A DNA stretch of 64,000 nucleotides from positions 1 to 64,000 of the forward strand of contig JAWXBM010000025.1 in assembly GCA_034440115.1 (NCBI GenBank), given 5' to 3'. This document shows positions 19,745 through 28,903 of this stretch, piece after piece. Position 1 is the first letter of the stretch. Every line of letters begins with the position of its first letter. The DNA is from JAWXBM01 sp034440115. GTDB taxonomy: Bacteria > Pseudomonadota > Gammaproteobacteria > Xanthomonadales > SZUA-36. The position numbers and the translations under genes are program-made. Below the pieces are notes generated by a model. That model saw nothing but the letters and a program-made list of their open reading frames with translations, made no database searches and was not told the origin of the DNA.

Positions 19745-19981
19745 GTCGGTGAGGTTCCCTGCTGATTCTGCCTGTGTCTAAAGTATCACTATCGGGGTGA
19801 ACTTGCCTGCTGGTCTCGGAGGAAGAATACCTATTCACCGGTACCACGCTGGCGGGGCTGAACCGTGCTGATCAAATCACTTGGGCATAATCCCTGCCAG
19901 ACTCGGAAGTTTTACTGGAGGATGCCAGGGCAAAGCCCTAAAATCCTGCCCTTGGTCTGAAATAACACAGGTGTGCCGCGC

Positions 19982-21094
19982 ATGAGTTCCCAAGGTTCTT
20001 TAACGCCCAGCGAATTACTTGAGCTGCGCCAGCGTCTGGATGCGATTGACGATGGCATTATTGACCTGATGGCGGAACGACAGGCCGTTGTGACCACCAT
20101 AGGCGAACACAAACTACAAACCGGTGCCCCGCTACGTCACTACGCCCGTGAGCTGGAAGTGATTGAGCGAGGTATGGCTCGTGCCGAGTCACGTGGGCTT
20201 TCCGGCCGACTCGCACGTGAGGTGCTGGAAATCCTGATTCATTATTCGCTGGGCAACCAGGAGACGCATCAGTTGACCCGCTCAGACCATGGACAGGGCC
20301 AATATGCCCTGGTGATCGGTGGTGCCGGCCGCATGGGCGATTGGATGGCCCGTTACCTGGACATGGTGGGTTATGACGTCGACATAGCCGATCCATCAGA
20401 CCGCACCAGCTCTTTTCGGCGCAATGATGACTGGGAAAGCCGGGTCAATGATTTTGATCTGCTGGTGGTGGCAGTACCGCTGAGGCCTTCCAACCAGGTC
20501 CTGCACCGTCTGGCTGAATTGCAGCCTCGCGGACTGGTGTTTGATATTGGTTCTTTGAAAAGCCCCATGCGCAGTGGCCTCGAAGCCCTGCGTCTGGCGG
20601 GGAGCCGGGTTTGCTCGGTGCACCCCATGTTCGGCCCCAATGAGATTGGCTTGTCCGGCCGTCACATACTTTTCGTTGATGTAGGGCATAAAGAAGCGGT
20701 GAATGAAGCGCGCGCCTTGTTTGCGCATACAGCCGCGGAACGCGTGGATCTGAGCCTGGAAGAACACGACGAAGTCATGGCCTGGGTGTTGGGCCTGTCG
20801 CATCTGGTGAACATCGCTTTCGCTTCGACCCTGGCGGGCAGCGGCGAAGCTGTACCCTTATTGAGGCAGATTTCCTCCAGTACATTCAACGCGCAACTGC
20901 GCGTAGCAGCCCAGGTGGTGTCAGAAAATCCGCACCTGTATTTTGAAATTCAACAGGGCAATAGCAAAACCGCCGAGGTCATCGGCCATTTCCGCCGCGT
21001 GCTGGATGCCCTGGCCGAATCTGTCCGCAGTGGTGATGAGGACAGTTTTATCCGTGCCATGGATGACGCCAACCGGCGCATTAATCCGAATTGA
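19982..21094 (+). CDS. tyrA: Bifunctional chorismate mutase/prephenate dehydrogenase (T-protein)
   Basis: Rearranges chorismate to prephenate and oxidises prephenate to 4-hydroxyphenylpyruvate for tyrosine synthesis. Residues 1-90 are an AroQ-type chorismate mutase (LRQRLDAIDDGIIDLMAERQ). The dehydrogenase domain begins with the nucleotide-binding loop GGAGRMG at residue 113 and has the catalytic-region HPMFGPNEIGLSGR. At 370 residues it matches enterobacterial TyrA. The ATG at 19982 is preferred over an in-frame GTG at 19973. The tyrB/aspC-like aminotransferase at 37.0 kb could perform the last step, but it is unlinked here. Confidence 0.94.
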   Translation: MSSQGSLTPSELLELRQRLDAIDDGIIDLMAERQAVVTTIGEHKLQTGAPLRHYARELEVIERGMARAESRGLSGRLAREVLEILIHYSLGNQETHQLTRSDHGQGQYALVIGGAGRMGDWMARYLDMVGYDVDIADPSDRTSSFRRNDDWESRVNDFDLLVVAVPLRPSNQVLHRLAELQPRGLVFDIGSLKSPMRSGLEALRLAGSRVCSVHPMFGPNEIGLSGRHILFVDVGHKEAVNEARALFAHTAAERVDLSLEEHDEVMAWVLGLSHLVNIAFASTLAGSGEAVPLLRQISSSTFNAQLRVAAQVVSENPHLYFEIQQGNSKTAEVIGHFRRVLDALAESVRSGDEDSFIRAMDDANRRINPN

Positions 21095-21303
21095 TGCCGG
21101 GCTTGGGGCCTGTCTGGCTTGAGCTTTCTCGCTGATTCACGGACAATTCGCGCCAATTTAATATCTTGTGATGTAGCTCCGGACTTTTCCGGGCGTGTTT
21201 CACGCAATCTGCATTCTGCATCTGGTAAAAAATCCGCAGTCCGCAATTGGTACACGAAGACCAGACGGTGGGCTTGTTCGTTTTTAATTACGGAGAGAGA
21301 TCA

Positions 21304-22006
21304 ATGAGTTCGAAGCGTTTTTTGGCGGGATTGCTGCTGCTGTGTGTTTGCCTGGTCGGTTTCCCTGTAAGTGCCCAGGCTGATCAGGTCATCATGAAAA
21401 ATGGTGACATCATTACCGGCAAGGTCAACCGTATCGCCGACGGTAAAGTCTGGATTCAGCCTGCTTATGCAGATGAGTTCGGTGTCGCCAGTACTGAGGT
21501 TGAAAAGCTGGACGCAGAGTTGTTGTTCGAAGTTGAGTTGGCTCAATTACAACTGGTTGTTCAATCAGCCCTGGTTCATGGGCGGATCTTTTACCTATGA
21601 GCGCGACCCGATCAAGGAACTGGAACATCGCTATACCGCAGGTCTGCTGCTCGGTCGGGATGTTTTTAACGATGCCGGGCGTTTTCTGTCTATCAGCTTT
21701 GGTGCGGGTTACTCCGATCAGGAGCAAGCCGGAATTTCCGATTCTGGTGCAGTGGGCTTGTGGAAGCTGTTCTAAAATCAGGACCTGGTGGACGGCAAGA
21801 TCGCGCTTTATCACGACCACAACACCACTTACCAGTTTTATGGCGAGAATGACCTGATATTCAAATCCAACACGGGTTTGCGCTACGACGTTTTCAAGGA
21901 CATTTATATGACGACTTCGCTGCGCTACGACTATGAACCGGAACCGGCAGCCGGCGTTTCCAAAGACGATCTGACCTTTGCCGTTGGCCTGGGCGCAGCG
22001 TTCTGA
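21304..22006 (+). pseudogene. Broken DUF481 outer-membrane beta-barrel protein
   Basis: The N-terminus (21304 to about 21540) has a signal peptide (cut near SAQA) followed by DQVIMKNGDIITGKVNRIADGKVWIQ, the family's start. The coding resemblance then jumps to another frame (NYNWLFNQPWFMGGSFTYER), and the first barrel strands, roughly 100 residues, appear to be missing. The frame is stopped by TAA at 21773-21775. It resumes in the same frame as DGKIALYHDHNTTYQFYG and ends in the typical SKDDLTFAVGLGAAF. This indicates an out-of-frame deletion plus a nonsense change. Intact DUF481 proteins are salt-stress-associated barrels of about 330-400 residues. Confidence 0.8.
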
Positions 22007-22041
22007 ACGGGAGCAGATTACGGGTCAGTTATTGCTGCAGC

Positions 22042-22497
22042 TCAGTCTACCTTCCAGTTAAGCAAAGCCGAATCGGTGCGTTCCAGCAAATCTGCTGGAA
22101 CGTCGGCCAGAGTCATTTCGGCCTCACAGGCAATACTGCCGTCGGGCAGGTATATCACCCCCACGGCCTTTCCCAGCCTGCCACGTAAGCGAATGATACG
22201 TCCCACGATGCGCAAGGGTGTTTCGATTGGGACGGTGTGGCGGTACTTCACAGTCAGGCTCACTGACATCATAAAGTGGTGGTGATCGCCAATCATGGCT
22301 ACGCGGCCAACCACCTCGTTCAGCATGGCAGCCTGAATGCCGCCATGCACAATACCGGGATAGCCCTGGTAACGTTCGGGCACCGTATATTCACTTACAA
22401 CTTCATCCTGCCCATTGTCATAGAAGCTCATGTACAACCCGACCGGGTTGTTGCGTCCGCAGATAAAACAGGAGTCGGTGTTGGGTTGTTTGTTCAT
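22042..22497 (-). CDS. PaaI/YdiI-like hotdog-fold thioesterase
   Basis: Predicted acyl-CoA thioesterase of 151 residues from the ATG at 22497 (MNKQPNTDSCFICGRNNPVG). The frame continues upstream to 22572, but the extension lacks likeness. The GYPGIVHGGIQAAMLNEVVG stretch is the hotdog active-site helix of the family. The N-terminal CFICG-N-P-G motif is typical of the subgroup that carries a short cysteine motif. The substrate is unknown. It is convergent with the broken DUF481 gene and divergent from the carboxymuconolactone decarboxylase-like gene. Confidence 0.85.
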   Translation of the reverse strand: MNKQPNTDSCFICGRNNPVGLYMSFYDNGQDEVVSEYTVPERYQGYPGIVHGGIQAAMLNEVVGRVAMIGDHHHFMMSVSLTVKYRHTVPIETPLRIVGRIIRLRGRLGKAVGVIYLPDGSIACEAEMTLADVPADLLERTDSALLNWKVD

Positions 22498-22667
22498 GGC
22501 CAAAATTGGCATCGGAATTATTTTCGGAATTATTGCTGAAATTATTGTTTTGGCTGCGCCGAATAGTATCACTCATGTCCAGCCAAAAGCGCTGCCGGAC
22601 TTGTGTGCCCCGGCTGCCAGCATGAGAATGTGGATTCGCCCGATACAGCTCAGCTGAGGACTCCTCA

Positions 22668-23297
22668 ATGAAAGTAGAACCATTGCCAACAGATCAATGG
22701 GACCCCGCCTTGCGGGATATCGTGGATGATAGGCGTGGCCAACCCATTAATGTGCACAAATTGATGGCGCATCACCCCGATTTGCTCAAAGCCTGGTGGA
22801 ATTTCCGCAATCACTCCGTCAGCGGTGGAGCCCTGGGTTCGCGTTTAGGGGAGTTGGTCCTATTGCGCGTGGCGGTACACATGAAGGCCTGGTATGAGTG
22901 GGCTTCGCATGTAGATAGATCGCTGGCCTGTGGTTTGACCCTCGAGAAAATTGAACGGGTCAAGCAGGGGGTAGCGGCAGAAGGCTGGACTGAGCAGGAA
23001 CAGACGATTTTGCAGGCAGTAGATGAACTGCTTGATAACCATGCAATTTCACCGGCAACTCTGGGGCTGCTGCAGCAGTACTGCAGCCTGCAACAGGTGT
23101 TTGACCTGATCGCCATTCAAGGAATGTATGTAACCCTGGGCGGCATGATTAACAGCTTTGGGCTGGAGCTGGACGAGGCGGTTCAGCAACGGTTGCCCGA
23201 AACTGTTAACCAGCTTGCCTTCGCCAGGGATCTCCTCGCGGTAGCTGACTTGCATAGTCGGACGGACTGCAACATCCCAAACATTAAAAAATTGTAA
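22668..23297 (+). CDS. Carboxymuconolactone decarboxylase-like (AhpD-like fold) protein
   Basis: 209 residues. The central ELVLLRVAVHMKAWYEWASHV fits the all-helical CMD family. The CxxC pair used by AhpD peroxidoredoxins is absent, so it belongs to the non-thiol branch whose members act as decarboxylases or are uncharacterised. The start at 22668 follows a GAGGA-like ribosome-binding site. The gene lies 59 bases upstream of a TonB-dependent receptor in the same direction, so the two may be co-transcribed and share a substrate (inference). Confidence 0.8.
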   Translation: MKVEPLPTDQWDPALRDIVDDRRGQPINVHKLMAHHPDLLKAWWNFRNHSVSGGALGSRLGELVLLRVAVHMKAWYEWASHVDRSLACGLTLEKIERVKQGVAAEGWTEQEQTILQAVDELLDNHAISPATLGLLQQYCSLQQVFDLIAIQGMYVTLGGMINSFGLELDEAVQQRLPETVNQLAFARDLLAVADLHSRTDCNIPNIKKL

Positions 23298-23356
23298 ATT
23301 GCGCCACAAATAAGGATAGAATTGACACGCGCACAACTTCCCCTGGGGTACAAAAA

Positions 23357-25684
23357 ATGTCAAAAGTAAGTGTTAGAACCAAAAGTCACTCTCAACATTC
23401 TTTTCTTAAACAAATTCCATTGACCGTTTTGATTGCCGCAACATTGGCCTGCTGCCCTTCGCACTTGTTCGCTCAAGAGCAGGACGAAGAGTATTCAGGC
23501 ACCACTTCAGCATTGTTGGAAGAGGTTGTGGTCACAGCCCGGAAACGGGAAGAAATGGCCCAGCAAGTGCCGATATCCATTTCCGCATTTAATGCAGACC
23601 AATTGGATGCTTTAAAAGTCCGGAAGATCGATGATCTGACCGTTGGTATGCCCAATGTGTCCCTCGATGACGTGGGAACCATCAAGAGCGTAGCCAACTT
23701 TTCCATCCGTGGCTTGGGTATCAACAGCTCCATTCCTTCTATTGATCCCACCGTCGGTGTGTTTGTAGACGGTGTTTACATGGGTCTGAATCAGGGCGTG
23801 GTTATAGACTTTTTTGATATCCAGAGTATTGAAGTCCTGCGTGGCCCGCAGGGTACTCTGTTCGGCCGCAATGTAACCGGCGGTGCCGTGTTGATCAATA
23901 CCAAGAAGCCGGGTGATGAACTGGAGTTTTCAGTCCGCGGCGCTTACGAAGCTAATCCTAATGGTGACGGTGGCTCCGCCTACTATGGCATGGGTGCAAT
24001 CGGTGGCCCGGTAACCGACAACATCGGGCTGAGATTCAGCGCTTACTATCATAATGACGACGGTTGGTTTACCAATTTACGCGATGGCTCCAACCACGGC
24101 GCTTCAGAGACCAAAATATTCCGTCCGGTTATGACTTTCGAACCCAGTGACAATGTCAATATTACCCTGCGCTGGGAGCATATGGAGTCTGATGGTGATG
24201 GTCCGGCTTCTCAAACCCATACAAATGGCTTAGGGCGCCCAGGTTTCTTTGCCAACTTTAAACGCGACAGTTTTGATTTTTCCATCGATGAACCCGGTTT
24301 TTACGATATGGAAAACGATCTGGTTTCGTTGCAACTCGATTGGGATGTGGCGTTTGGTGACGGTACCATTACCAATATTTTCGGCTGGAAAGACTTTTCA
24401 GCAACCGGGTTGAGTGACATCGATGCACAGCCGGTCTGGCTGTTCCATGCCCCGTTCTGGAACAACCAGGAACAGTTCAGCAATGAATTGCGCTATGTGG
24501 GCACCTTTGGTGAGGCCAATGTAACTACGGGCATCTACTGGTTTACCAATGAAATCAACTATCACGAACGGCGTAACCTGCTGGGTATTGCAACCGGCAA
24601 TGTGGCACCGGCTCTGGTCCAGGATGGCGGCGGTAATTACAACGTTGATTCACTGGCCTGGTTTGGTAGCGTGGATTACAACATCAACGAATCATGGACT
24701 CTGACCGGTGGCCTGCGTTTCAGCACCGAAGACAAGAGTGTAGATATTGCGTCCCTGGTGCGAAATGTGAGTTCACTCGCAGCCGGGACCAATAGAAGAT
24801 GTAACGTGGTCACAGGCGATCCCAAATTCTGTCCCTTTGACTTTATCGACAGCGATTCCTGGAACTCGGTGGATGGCAAGATCGGTGCTACCTGGCATAT
24901 CGACAATGATTTGCGTGCTTACGGCCATATTTCCCGCAGCCACCGTTCGGGTGGTTATAACCTGCGCAATACTGCCATTGATACGGTTAATCTTGGCCCC
25001 GGGCCATTTGATCAGGAAGCCGTTACCAATTACGAAATCGGTTTCAAATCTGAAATCAGCGGTCGTGGTCGCTTGAACGGTGCCTTGTTCTATCAAACCA
25101 TTGATGACATGCAAAGGGAAATAAACCTGGCTGATCCAATCGCTGGCGTGGTACAGGTGATCAAGAATACCGCCGATGCCGAAATTTGGGGCTTTGAACT
25201 GGATGGTGTTTTTGCCCTGGGTGCTGACACGGTGCTGTTGGGATCAGTCGGCTGGATCGATGCAAGCTACTCAACGATATTTTTTGACCTGAGCGGCGAT
25301 GGCGTAATCGACGAAAAGGACAAGGCCCTTGAGCTGCCGCGTGCGCCTGAACTCACCTGGATGATTGGCTTGACCAATGACCTTACTTTAGGCGACTGGG
25401 GCGTTTTGAGTTCTCGCATCAGTTACGCCTATCGGGATGATGCTTTCTACACCGACAACAATCTGGGTTTTCTGCTGGATCAGGAAATACTTGAAGCGGG
25501 CTTGGACTTGCGTACCGGCGATCATTGGGTGTTTTCGCTTTATGGAAAGAACCTGCTGGACAGCGTAAACCACGGTGGTGATACCCAGTTGCCCAACGTG
25601 CTTGGCCCTGTTCCAGTGGGTGGTACCTTCTCACCATTGATGAGAGGTAAGGTTGTAGGTCTGGAAATTTCCTACAACTATTGA
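23357..25684 (+). CDS. TonB-dependent outer-membrane receptor (775 aa)
   Basis: Outer-membrane importer. A signal peptide ends at HLFAQ (about residue 40), followed by a TonB box and plug start (LEEVVVTARKREE), the plug motif VEVLRGPQGTLFGRNVTGGAV in variant form, and a barrel ending LEISYNY. This is the 'VVVTARKREE' type often found next to catabolic genes for aromatic or lipid-like compounds; the ligand is not visible. The barrel region at about residues 630-640 contains DLSGDGVIDEKDKA, resembling a dockerin/EF-hand calcium loop. A strong terminator follows. Confidence 0.93.
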   Translation: MSKVSVRTKSHSQHSFLKQIPLTVLIAATLACCPSHLFAQEQDEEYSGTTSALLEEVVVTARKREEMAQQVPISISAFNADQLDALKVRKIDDLTVGMPNVSLDDVGTIKSVANFSIRGLGINSSIPSIDPTVGVFVDGVYMGLNQGVVIDFFDIQSIEVLRGPQGTLFGRNVTGGAVLINTKKPGDELEFSVRGAYEANPNGDGGSAYYGMGAIGGPVTDNIGLRFSAYYHNDDGWFTNLRDGSNHGASETKIFRPVMTFEPSDNVNITLRWEHMESDGDGPASQTHTNGLGRPGFFANFKRDSFDFSIDEPGFYDMENDLVSLQLDWDVAFGDGTITNIFGWKDFSATGLSDIDAQPVWLFHAPFWNNQEQFSNELRYVGTFGEANVTTGIYWFTNEINYHERRNLLGIATGNVAPALVQDGGGNYNVDSLAWFGSVDYNINESWTLTGGLRFSTEDKSVDIASLVRNVSSLAAGTNRRCNVVTGDPKFCPFDFIDSDSWNSVDGKIGATWHIDNDLRAYGHISRSHRSGGYNLRNTAIDTVNLGPGPFDQEAVTNYEIGFKSEISGRGRLNGALFYQTIDDMQREINLADPIAGVVQVIKNTADAEIWGFELDGVFALGADTVLLGSVGWIDASYSTIFFDLSGDGVIDEKDKALELPRAPELTWMIGLTNDLTLGDWGVLSSRISYAYRDDAFYTDNNLGFLLDQEILEAGLDLRTGDHWVFSLYGKNLLDSVNHGGDTQLPNVLGPVPVGGTFSPLMRGKVVGLEISYNY

Positions 25685-25697
25685 TTGATGAATCTGA

Positions 25698-25728
25698 AAC
25701 CCGCCGCCTTCGGGTGGCGGGTTTTTTG
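25698..25728 (+). terminator. Rho-independent terminator of the second TonB-dependent receptor gene
   Basis: An 11-bp stem with one G-T pair (25698-25708 with 25713-25723), a TTCG loop and a T-run lies 14 bases after the stop codon. Confidence 0.93.
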
Positions 25729-25729
25729 T

Positions 25730-25866
25730 TGGAGCGCGCTCTGCGCGCGATACCTGTCCAATCGCGCGCAGAGCGCGCTCCTACAAAATGTATCCTTGCA
25801 CAAAATCGCGCGCAAGCGCGCTCCTACAATATGGCTACCTGATCGCGCGCAAGCGCGCTCCTACAA
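25730..25866. repeat. Cluster of four REP-like palindromic units
   Basis: Units of the form TAGGAGCGCGCTTGCGCGCG (or ...CTCTGCGCG...) occur at about 25730-25752 (one orientation) and 25761-25786, 25805-25830 and 25841-25866 (the other). The first two form an inverted pair. This resembles the REP elements of Pseudomonas-like gammaproteobacteria, usually moved by a RAYT transposase, which is not in the window. The two units nearest the sulfotransferase gene run into its coding frame. Confidence 0.9.
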
Positions 25867-26555
25867 CCGGGCTGCTTGGGGTAGCCAAAGGCTTCTATGT
25901 CTTTCTGGTACAGATTACCCACGATCGAAATGGTTTCTTCGTCATAGAATTGTAAATAGTTATCCTTGCTGTTTTCGCCGTTCAAATAGAGCCAGTTGCG
26001 CAATCGCCGTTTGAGATTGCGCGATTTTTTGTCAGATGGGTTACGGTGCGGAAGTTGGGAATCCTGCAACTCAAGTTGCCGGCAAACCTGATCAAAATCG
26101 GTTTGCAGGGATTCAAATCGCCCTACGAAATCGACCAGCAGTCGCCCCTTTTGATCATGCAACATTCCGTATTGCGATATGATATGGCGGTATTTGTCAT
26201 CCCAATCCGGGGCGGGCAGGCGATGCAGCAGGAAATCACGAAAACTGCGATGGCGAAAATAATTGCGGTAGCGATACTCCGAAACGATGCGTTCCCAGGG
26301 GTTACGCACAAAGCTGAACTTGTACATTTGGTCAAATTCGGCGGCGTCAATATAGCCACAACGAACGTATTCTTCTGCGCTGAGGTGGGAAAGTTTTTCC
26401 GTTCCTTTGGTGGGGTCATTATTGTTGCCCAACAACAGATGGTCACGATCGGATTCCCAGCTTAGCCCCAGCCGATCTATAAAGTATTGTTCAATGCTTT
26501 GCCCGGCCGTCTTGGGTATGTGCACAAACAGGCAGGAGAGTTCGCGGCAAATCAT
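25824..26555 (-). CDS. Sulfotransferase family 2-like protein (PAPS-dependent)
   Basis: Cytoplasmic sulfotransferase of 243 residues, moving sulfate from PAPS to a glycan or other acceptor. The 5'-phosphosulfate loop is HIPKTAGQSIEQYF near residue 13, and the 3'-phosphate motif is FSFVRNPWERIVSEYRYR. The last 14 codons (GCRSALARDQVAIL) and the stop are read from REP repeat sequence, so the native C-terminus probably ended at or near GYPKQP. Ten bases separate this gene from the upstream methyltransferase gene, indicating one operon. The Sat-CysC fusion at 30.2 kb can supply PAPS. The acceptor is unknown. Confidence 0.87.
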   Translation of the reverse strand: MICRELSCLFVHIPKTAGQSIEQYFIDRLGLSWESDRDHLLLGNNNDPTKGTEKLSHLSAEEYVRCGYIDAAEFDQMYKFSFVRNPWERIVSEYRYRNYFRHRSFRDFLLHRLPAPDWDDKYRHIISQYGMLHDQKGRLLVDFVGRFESLQTDFDQVCRQLELQDSQLPHRNPSDKKSRNLKRRLRNWLYLNGENSKDNYLQFYDEETISIVGNLYQKDIEAFGYPKQPGCRSALARDQVAIL

Positions 26556-26565
26556 GGCTTGGATT

Positions 26566-27276
26566 TCAATCCCGCTGTACCAGGATCCAGGTTTGCTTGT
26601 GGATTTTTTCTTGCTTCAACAATTCGATGCGTAATTGGCGCTTCTCGCAAGCCAGTTTGATCCAACCAAAACTGTGGCGGCAGATACCCGCATCATCGGA
26701 TTCATGCGAACGGCCGACCCAAATATCTCCCTGGTAATCACGGTGAAACAAATCCGGTGCCTTGAAGGAGGTCAGAAACCGGGCGCCGGGATTGCCGAAG
26801 CGGGCAAAGCCATCCAGCATTTTCTCTATGTCCTTTTTCGGCGCATGCGTCCAAATGGAATGAGCGTGGAAAAAGTCAAATTTTTCATTGAATCCGGAGA
26901 AGTCATACTGATCATTGTGTAGAAACTTCGGTTGCTTGGTTTCAAACAGGCCTGGCTCTACCAGGTGTTTTACCCCTGCCTGGAACATGAAAGTATTGGG
27001 TTCCACGCCGCGGTAGTTACCCGCGTCCAGGAAATGCATCATCCACCACCCGCCACACATTGCGCCGCAGCCTATATCCAACAACTTATGCCAGGGATTG
27101 AGACCATGGTGGATCAAAGCCTCCAATTGGGCACGTCCGGTTTTTTCGAAGCGCTGGATGCCGCAGCCTATCTGGCTGGTAACCTGATACAGCCGATCGC
27201 CGCGTTGCTGCAGGGATTCCCTGGGGTCAACGGGTGCGATATTGTCCGGTAGTAGGCGCGATCCGGGTGTGCTCAT
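26566..27276 (-). CDS. Class I SAM-dependent methyltransferase
   Basis: 236 residues with motif I LLDIGCGAMCGG (residues about 65-76), an acidic residue after the next strand (GVEPN), and HAHSIWTHAP in the motif IV region. The N-terminal part is charged with no signal or membrane helix. The order glycosyltransferase, methyltransferase, sulfotransferase on one strand suggests stepwise decoration of a saccharide or lipid, but the substrate is unknown. Confidence 0.85.
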   Translation of the reverse strand: MSTPGSRLLPDNIAPVDPRESLQQRGDRLYQVTSQIGCGIQRFEKTGRAQLEALIHHGLNPWHKLLDIGCGAMCGGWWMMHFLDAGNYRGVEPNTFMFQAGVKHLVEPGLFETKQPKFLHNDQYDFSGFNEKFDFFHAHSIWTHAPKKDIEKMLDGFARFGNPGARFLTSFKAPDLFHRDYQGDIWVGRSHESDDAGICRHSFGWIKLACEKRQLRIELLKQEKIHKQTWILVQRD

Positions 27277-27374
27277 GAGTGCAATCCTGTGATGGGTTTC
27301 AGCGCTGCTTTGTGGCGGTCACATTAGCAGAATCAAGAGGTGGTTTCCTGTTGGCTGCATTCCAAAACCGCGCA

Positions 27375-28496
27375 TTATTCGGCCATGATTTCGCGGTACA
27401 AGGCCAGGGTTTGACGCACGGTTTCAGCGCTGTGGAAGTGCTGGGCAATACGCGCGCGCGCCGCTGCGCCCATACGCCGCCGTTCTTCCGGATGGTCGTA
27501 AAGCCATTCTAAAGCTTCGGCCAGTGCTGACTCATCTGCAATGGGCACAACCTTGCCGCATTCGCCATCAATGACCAGTTCGGTATTCCCGCCTACCGGC
27601 GTCACCAGTGGGCAGATGCCATAGGCCATGCCTTCGATCACAGCACGTGACAAGCCCTCCCCGCTGAGCACCGGTAAACAGCAGACATCGCTGGCGGCCA
27701 GGATGGCTGGCGCATCGTCGCGATAACCGCCGAAATGTACCCGCTCCGGATGCGGCAGTTTTGCCACCTCGGCCAGGATTTCGTCATTGCCCGTGTGGCC
27801 CAGGAACAGCACATGGATATTGCGCTCAGATGATATCAGGCCCAATGCCCGGATCAGCTCGGGTATGCCTTTGCGGGGCCGCAGGCGTGAAGCCACGGTC
27901 ACCACCATGGCATCCGCTGGAATGTTGAACTGCCCAAGGTCTGCCGCTTGCTCCTGGTACCACTCCAGTTTATGTCCTTTGTAGATGGTGACCACCTTCT
28001 GCGGGTCCAGCTTCAATCCCCACAGTCGAACGTCCTGCAGCAGATACTGCCGCACTCCTTCGGCCACGCAGATAATTCGATCGATACGCGGGTTCAGAAA
28101 ACGCACCCACGACAAGGGTGACCACCAGGCCACATTGCCGGTTACCCCAAGGTAGGCGATCAGTTTGGGAGATTTACCCATGCGTTGCAGTTTGCGGGTG
28201 GCCATAACCATATGCAGCGTAGTGCGGCTGTTACCGGTGTGGATGATGTCGATGCCGTGTTCCAGTACAGTTTTACGAATTGCCTGTAATACATCCCGAT
28301 CCAGTTTCTTTTTCCAACGCACATCGGTAACAGTAATACCCGAATAGCGGATCCGCTGGACGTTTACCGAACTCAATTTACCGAAAACATGTACCTCGTG
28401 ACCATAGGCGTGTACCCCCATGATCATGGCTGACTCACCCCGGTCGCTTTTGTCGGTGAGATAGAGGATTCTGAGCTTTTCAGGTTCTTGCATCAT
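27375..28496 (-). CDS. GT4-type glycosyltransferase
   Basis: 373-residue GT-B fold enzyme that transfers a sugar from a nucleotide donor to a surface glycan or lipid acceptor. The C-terminal domain has VVTVASRLRPRKGIPELI and the donor-site signature EGLSRAVIEGMAYGICPLVT with the family's E-x7-E spacing. The N-terminal half carries HTGNSRTTLHMVMA, typical for acceptor binding. It is first in the three-gene minus-strand group, 98 bases upstream of the methyltransferase gene. Confidence 0.92.
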   Translation of the reverse strand: MMQEPEKLRILYLTDKSDRGESAMIMGVHAYGHEVHVFGKLSSVNVQRIRYSGITVTDVRWKKKLDRDVLQAIRKTVLEHGIDIIHTGNSRTTLHMVMATRKLQRMGKSPKLIAYLGVTGNVAWWSPLSWVRFLNPRIDRIICVAEGVRQYLLQDVRLWGLKLDPQKVVTIYKGHKLEWYQEQAADLGQFNIPADAMVVTVASRLRPRKGIPELIRALGLISSERNIHVLFLGHTGNDEILAEVAKLPHPERVHFGGYRDDAPAILAASDVCCLPVLSGEGLSRAVIEGMAYGICPLVTPVGGNTELVIDGECGKVVPIADESALAEALEWLYDHPEERRRMGAAARARIAQHFHSAETVRQTLALYREIMAE

Positions 28497-28687
28497 TGCT
28501 TGTTATAAAAGGCCACTTTGGGTTATCTGCTTTTTTTACGGCTTAGGGCTGGAAAGCAGGAGCTATTTTATCGTGATCTTTGATGAATGGGAGGCGCCTG
28601 TTACATAATGACATGATTGCAGAACCGAACCGATTGCAAACGAAAATTCTGCTGCCAGGGGACTAAAGATGTCTTCGCTGTAAGAGC

Positions 28688-28849
28688 GATTTGGCCTGCC
28701 GTTATTGGTATTTCCTGGGTGCGAGCTACATTCGCAGCTTTGCCCTGTTTGGCAAAACCGCCGGTCTGGATTTCAACCTGCCTTATGCCAGCGGAGCGTC
28801 CACTATTAATCAGAAATTCCTTAGTCGCGCAGAAACAGGAATTAGCTGA
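28688..28849 (+). pseudogene. Fragment resembling a MetA-pathway (phenol degradation) outer-membrane transporter
   Basis: Within the 407-bp spacer 28497-28903, one frame reads YFLGASYIRSFALFGKTAGL followed by DFNLPYASG, then a stop at 28847. This strongly resembles the 'YxRSFxLFGKxAxxDxxLPYxxG' stretch of COG4313/MetA-pathway transporters, which are about 300 residues long. Only some 50 codons are recognisable and nothing convincing flanks them. I take it as a gene relic. Confidence 0.45.
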
Positions 28850-28903
28850 TAAACTCAAAGGCTTGGTAACCGCAGCAAAAATTCGCATTCAGAGGAGCAG
28901 TCA

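Noticed and set aside
28601..28888. 95-codon minus-strand frame
   Set aside because: No ribosome-binding site or likeness; it lies opposite the transporter relic, which explains the open frame.
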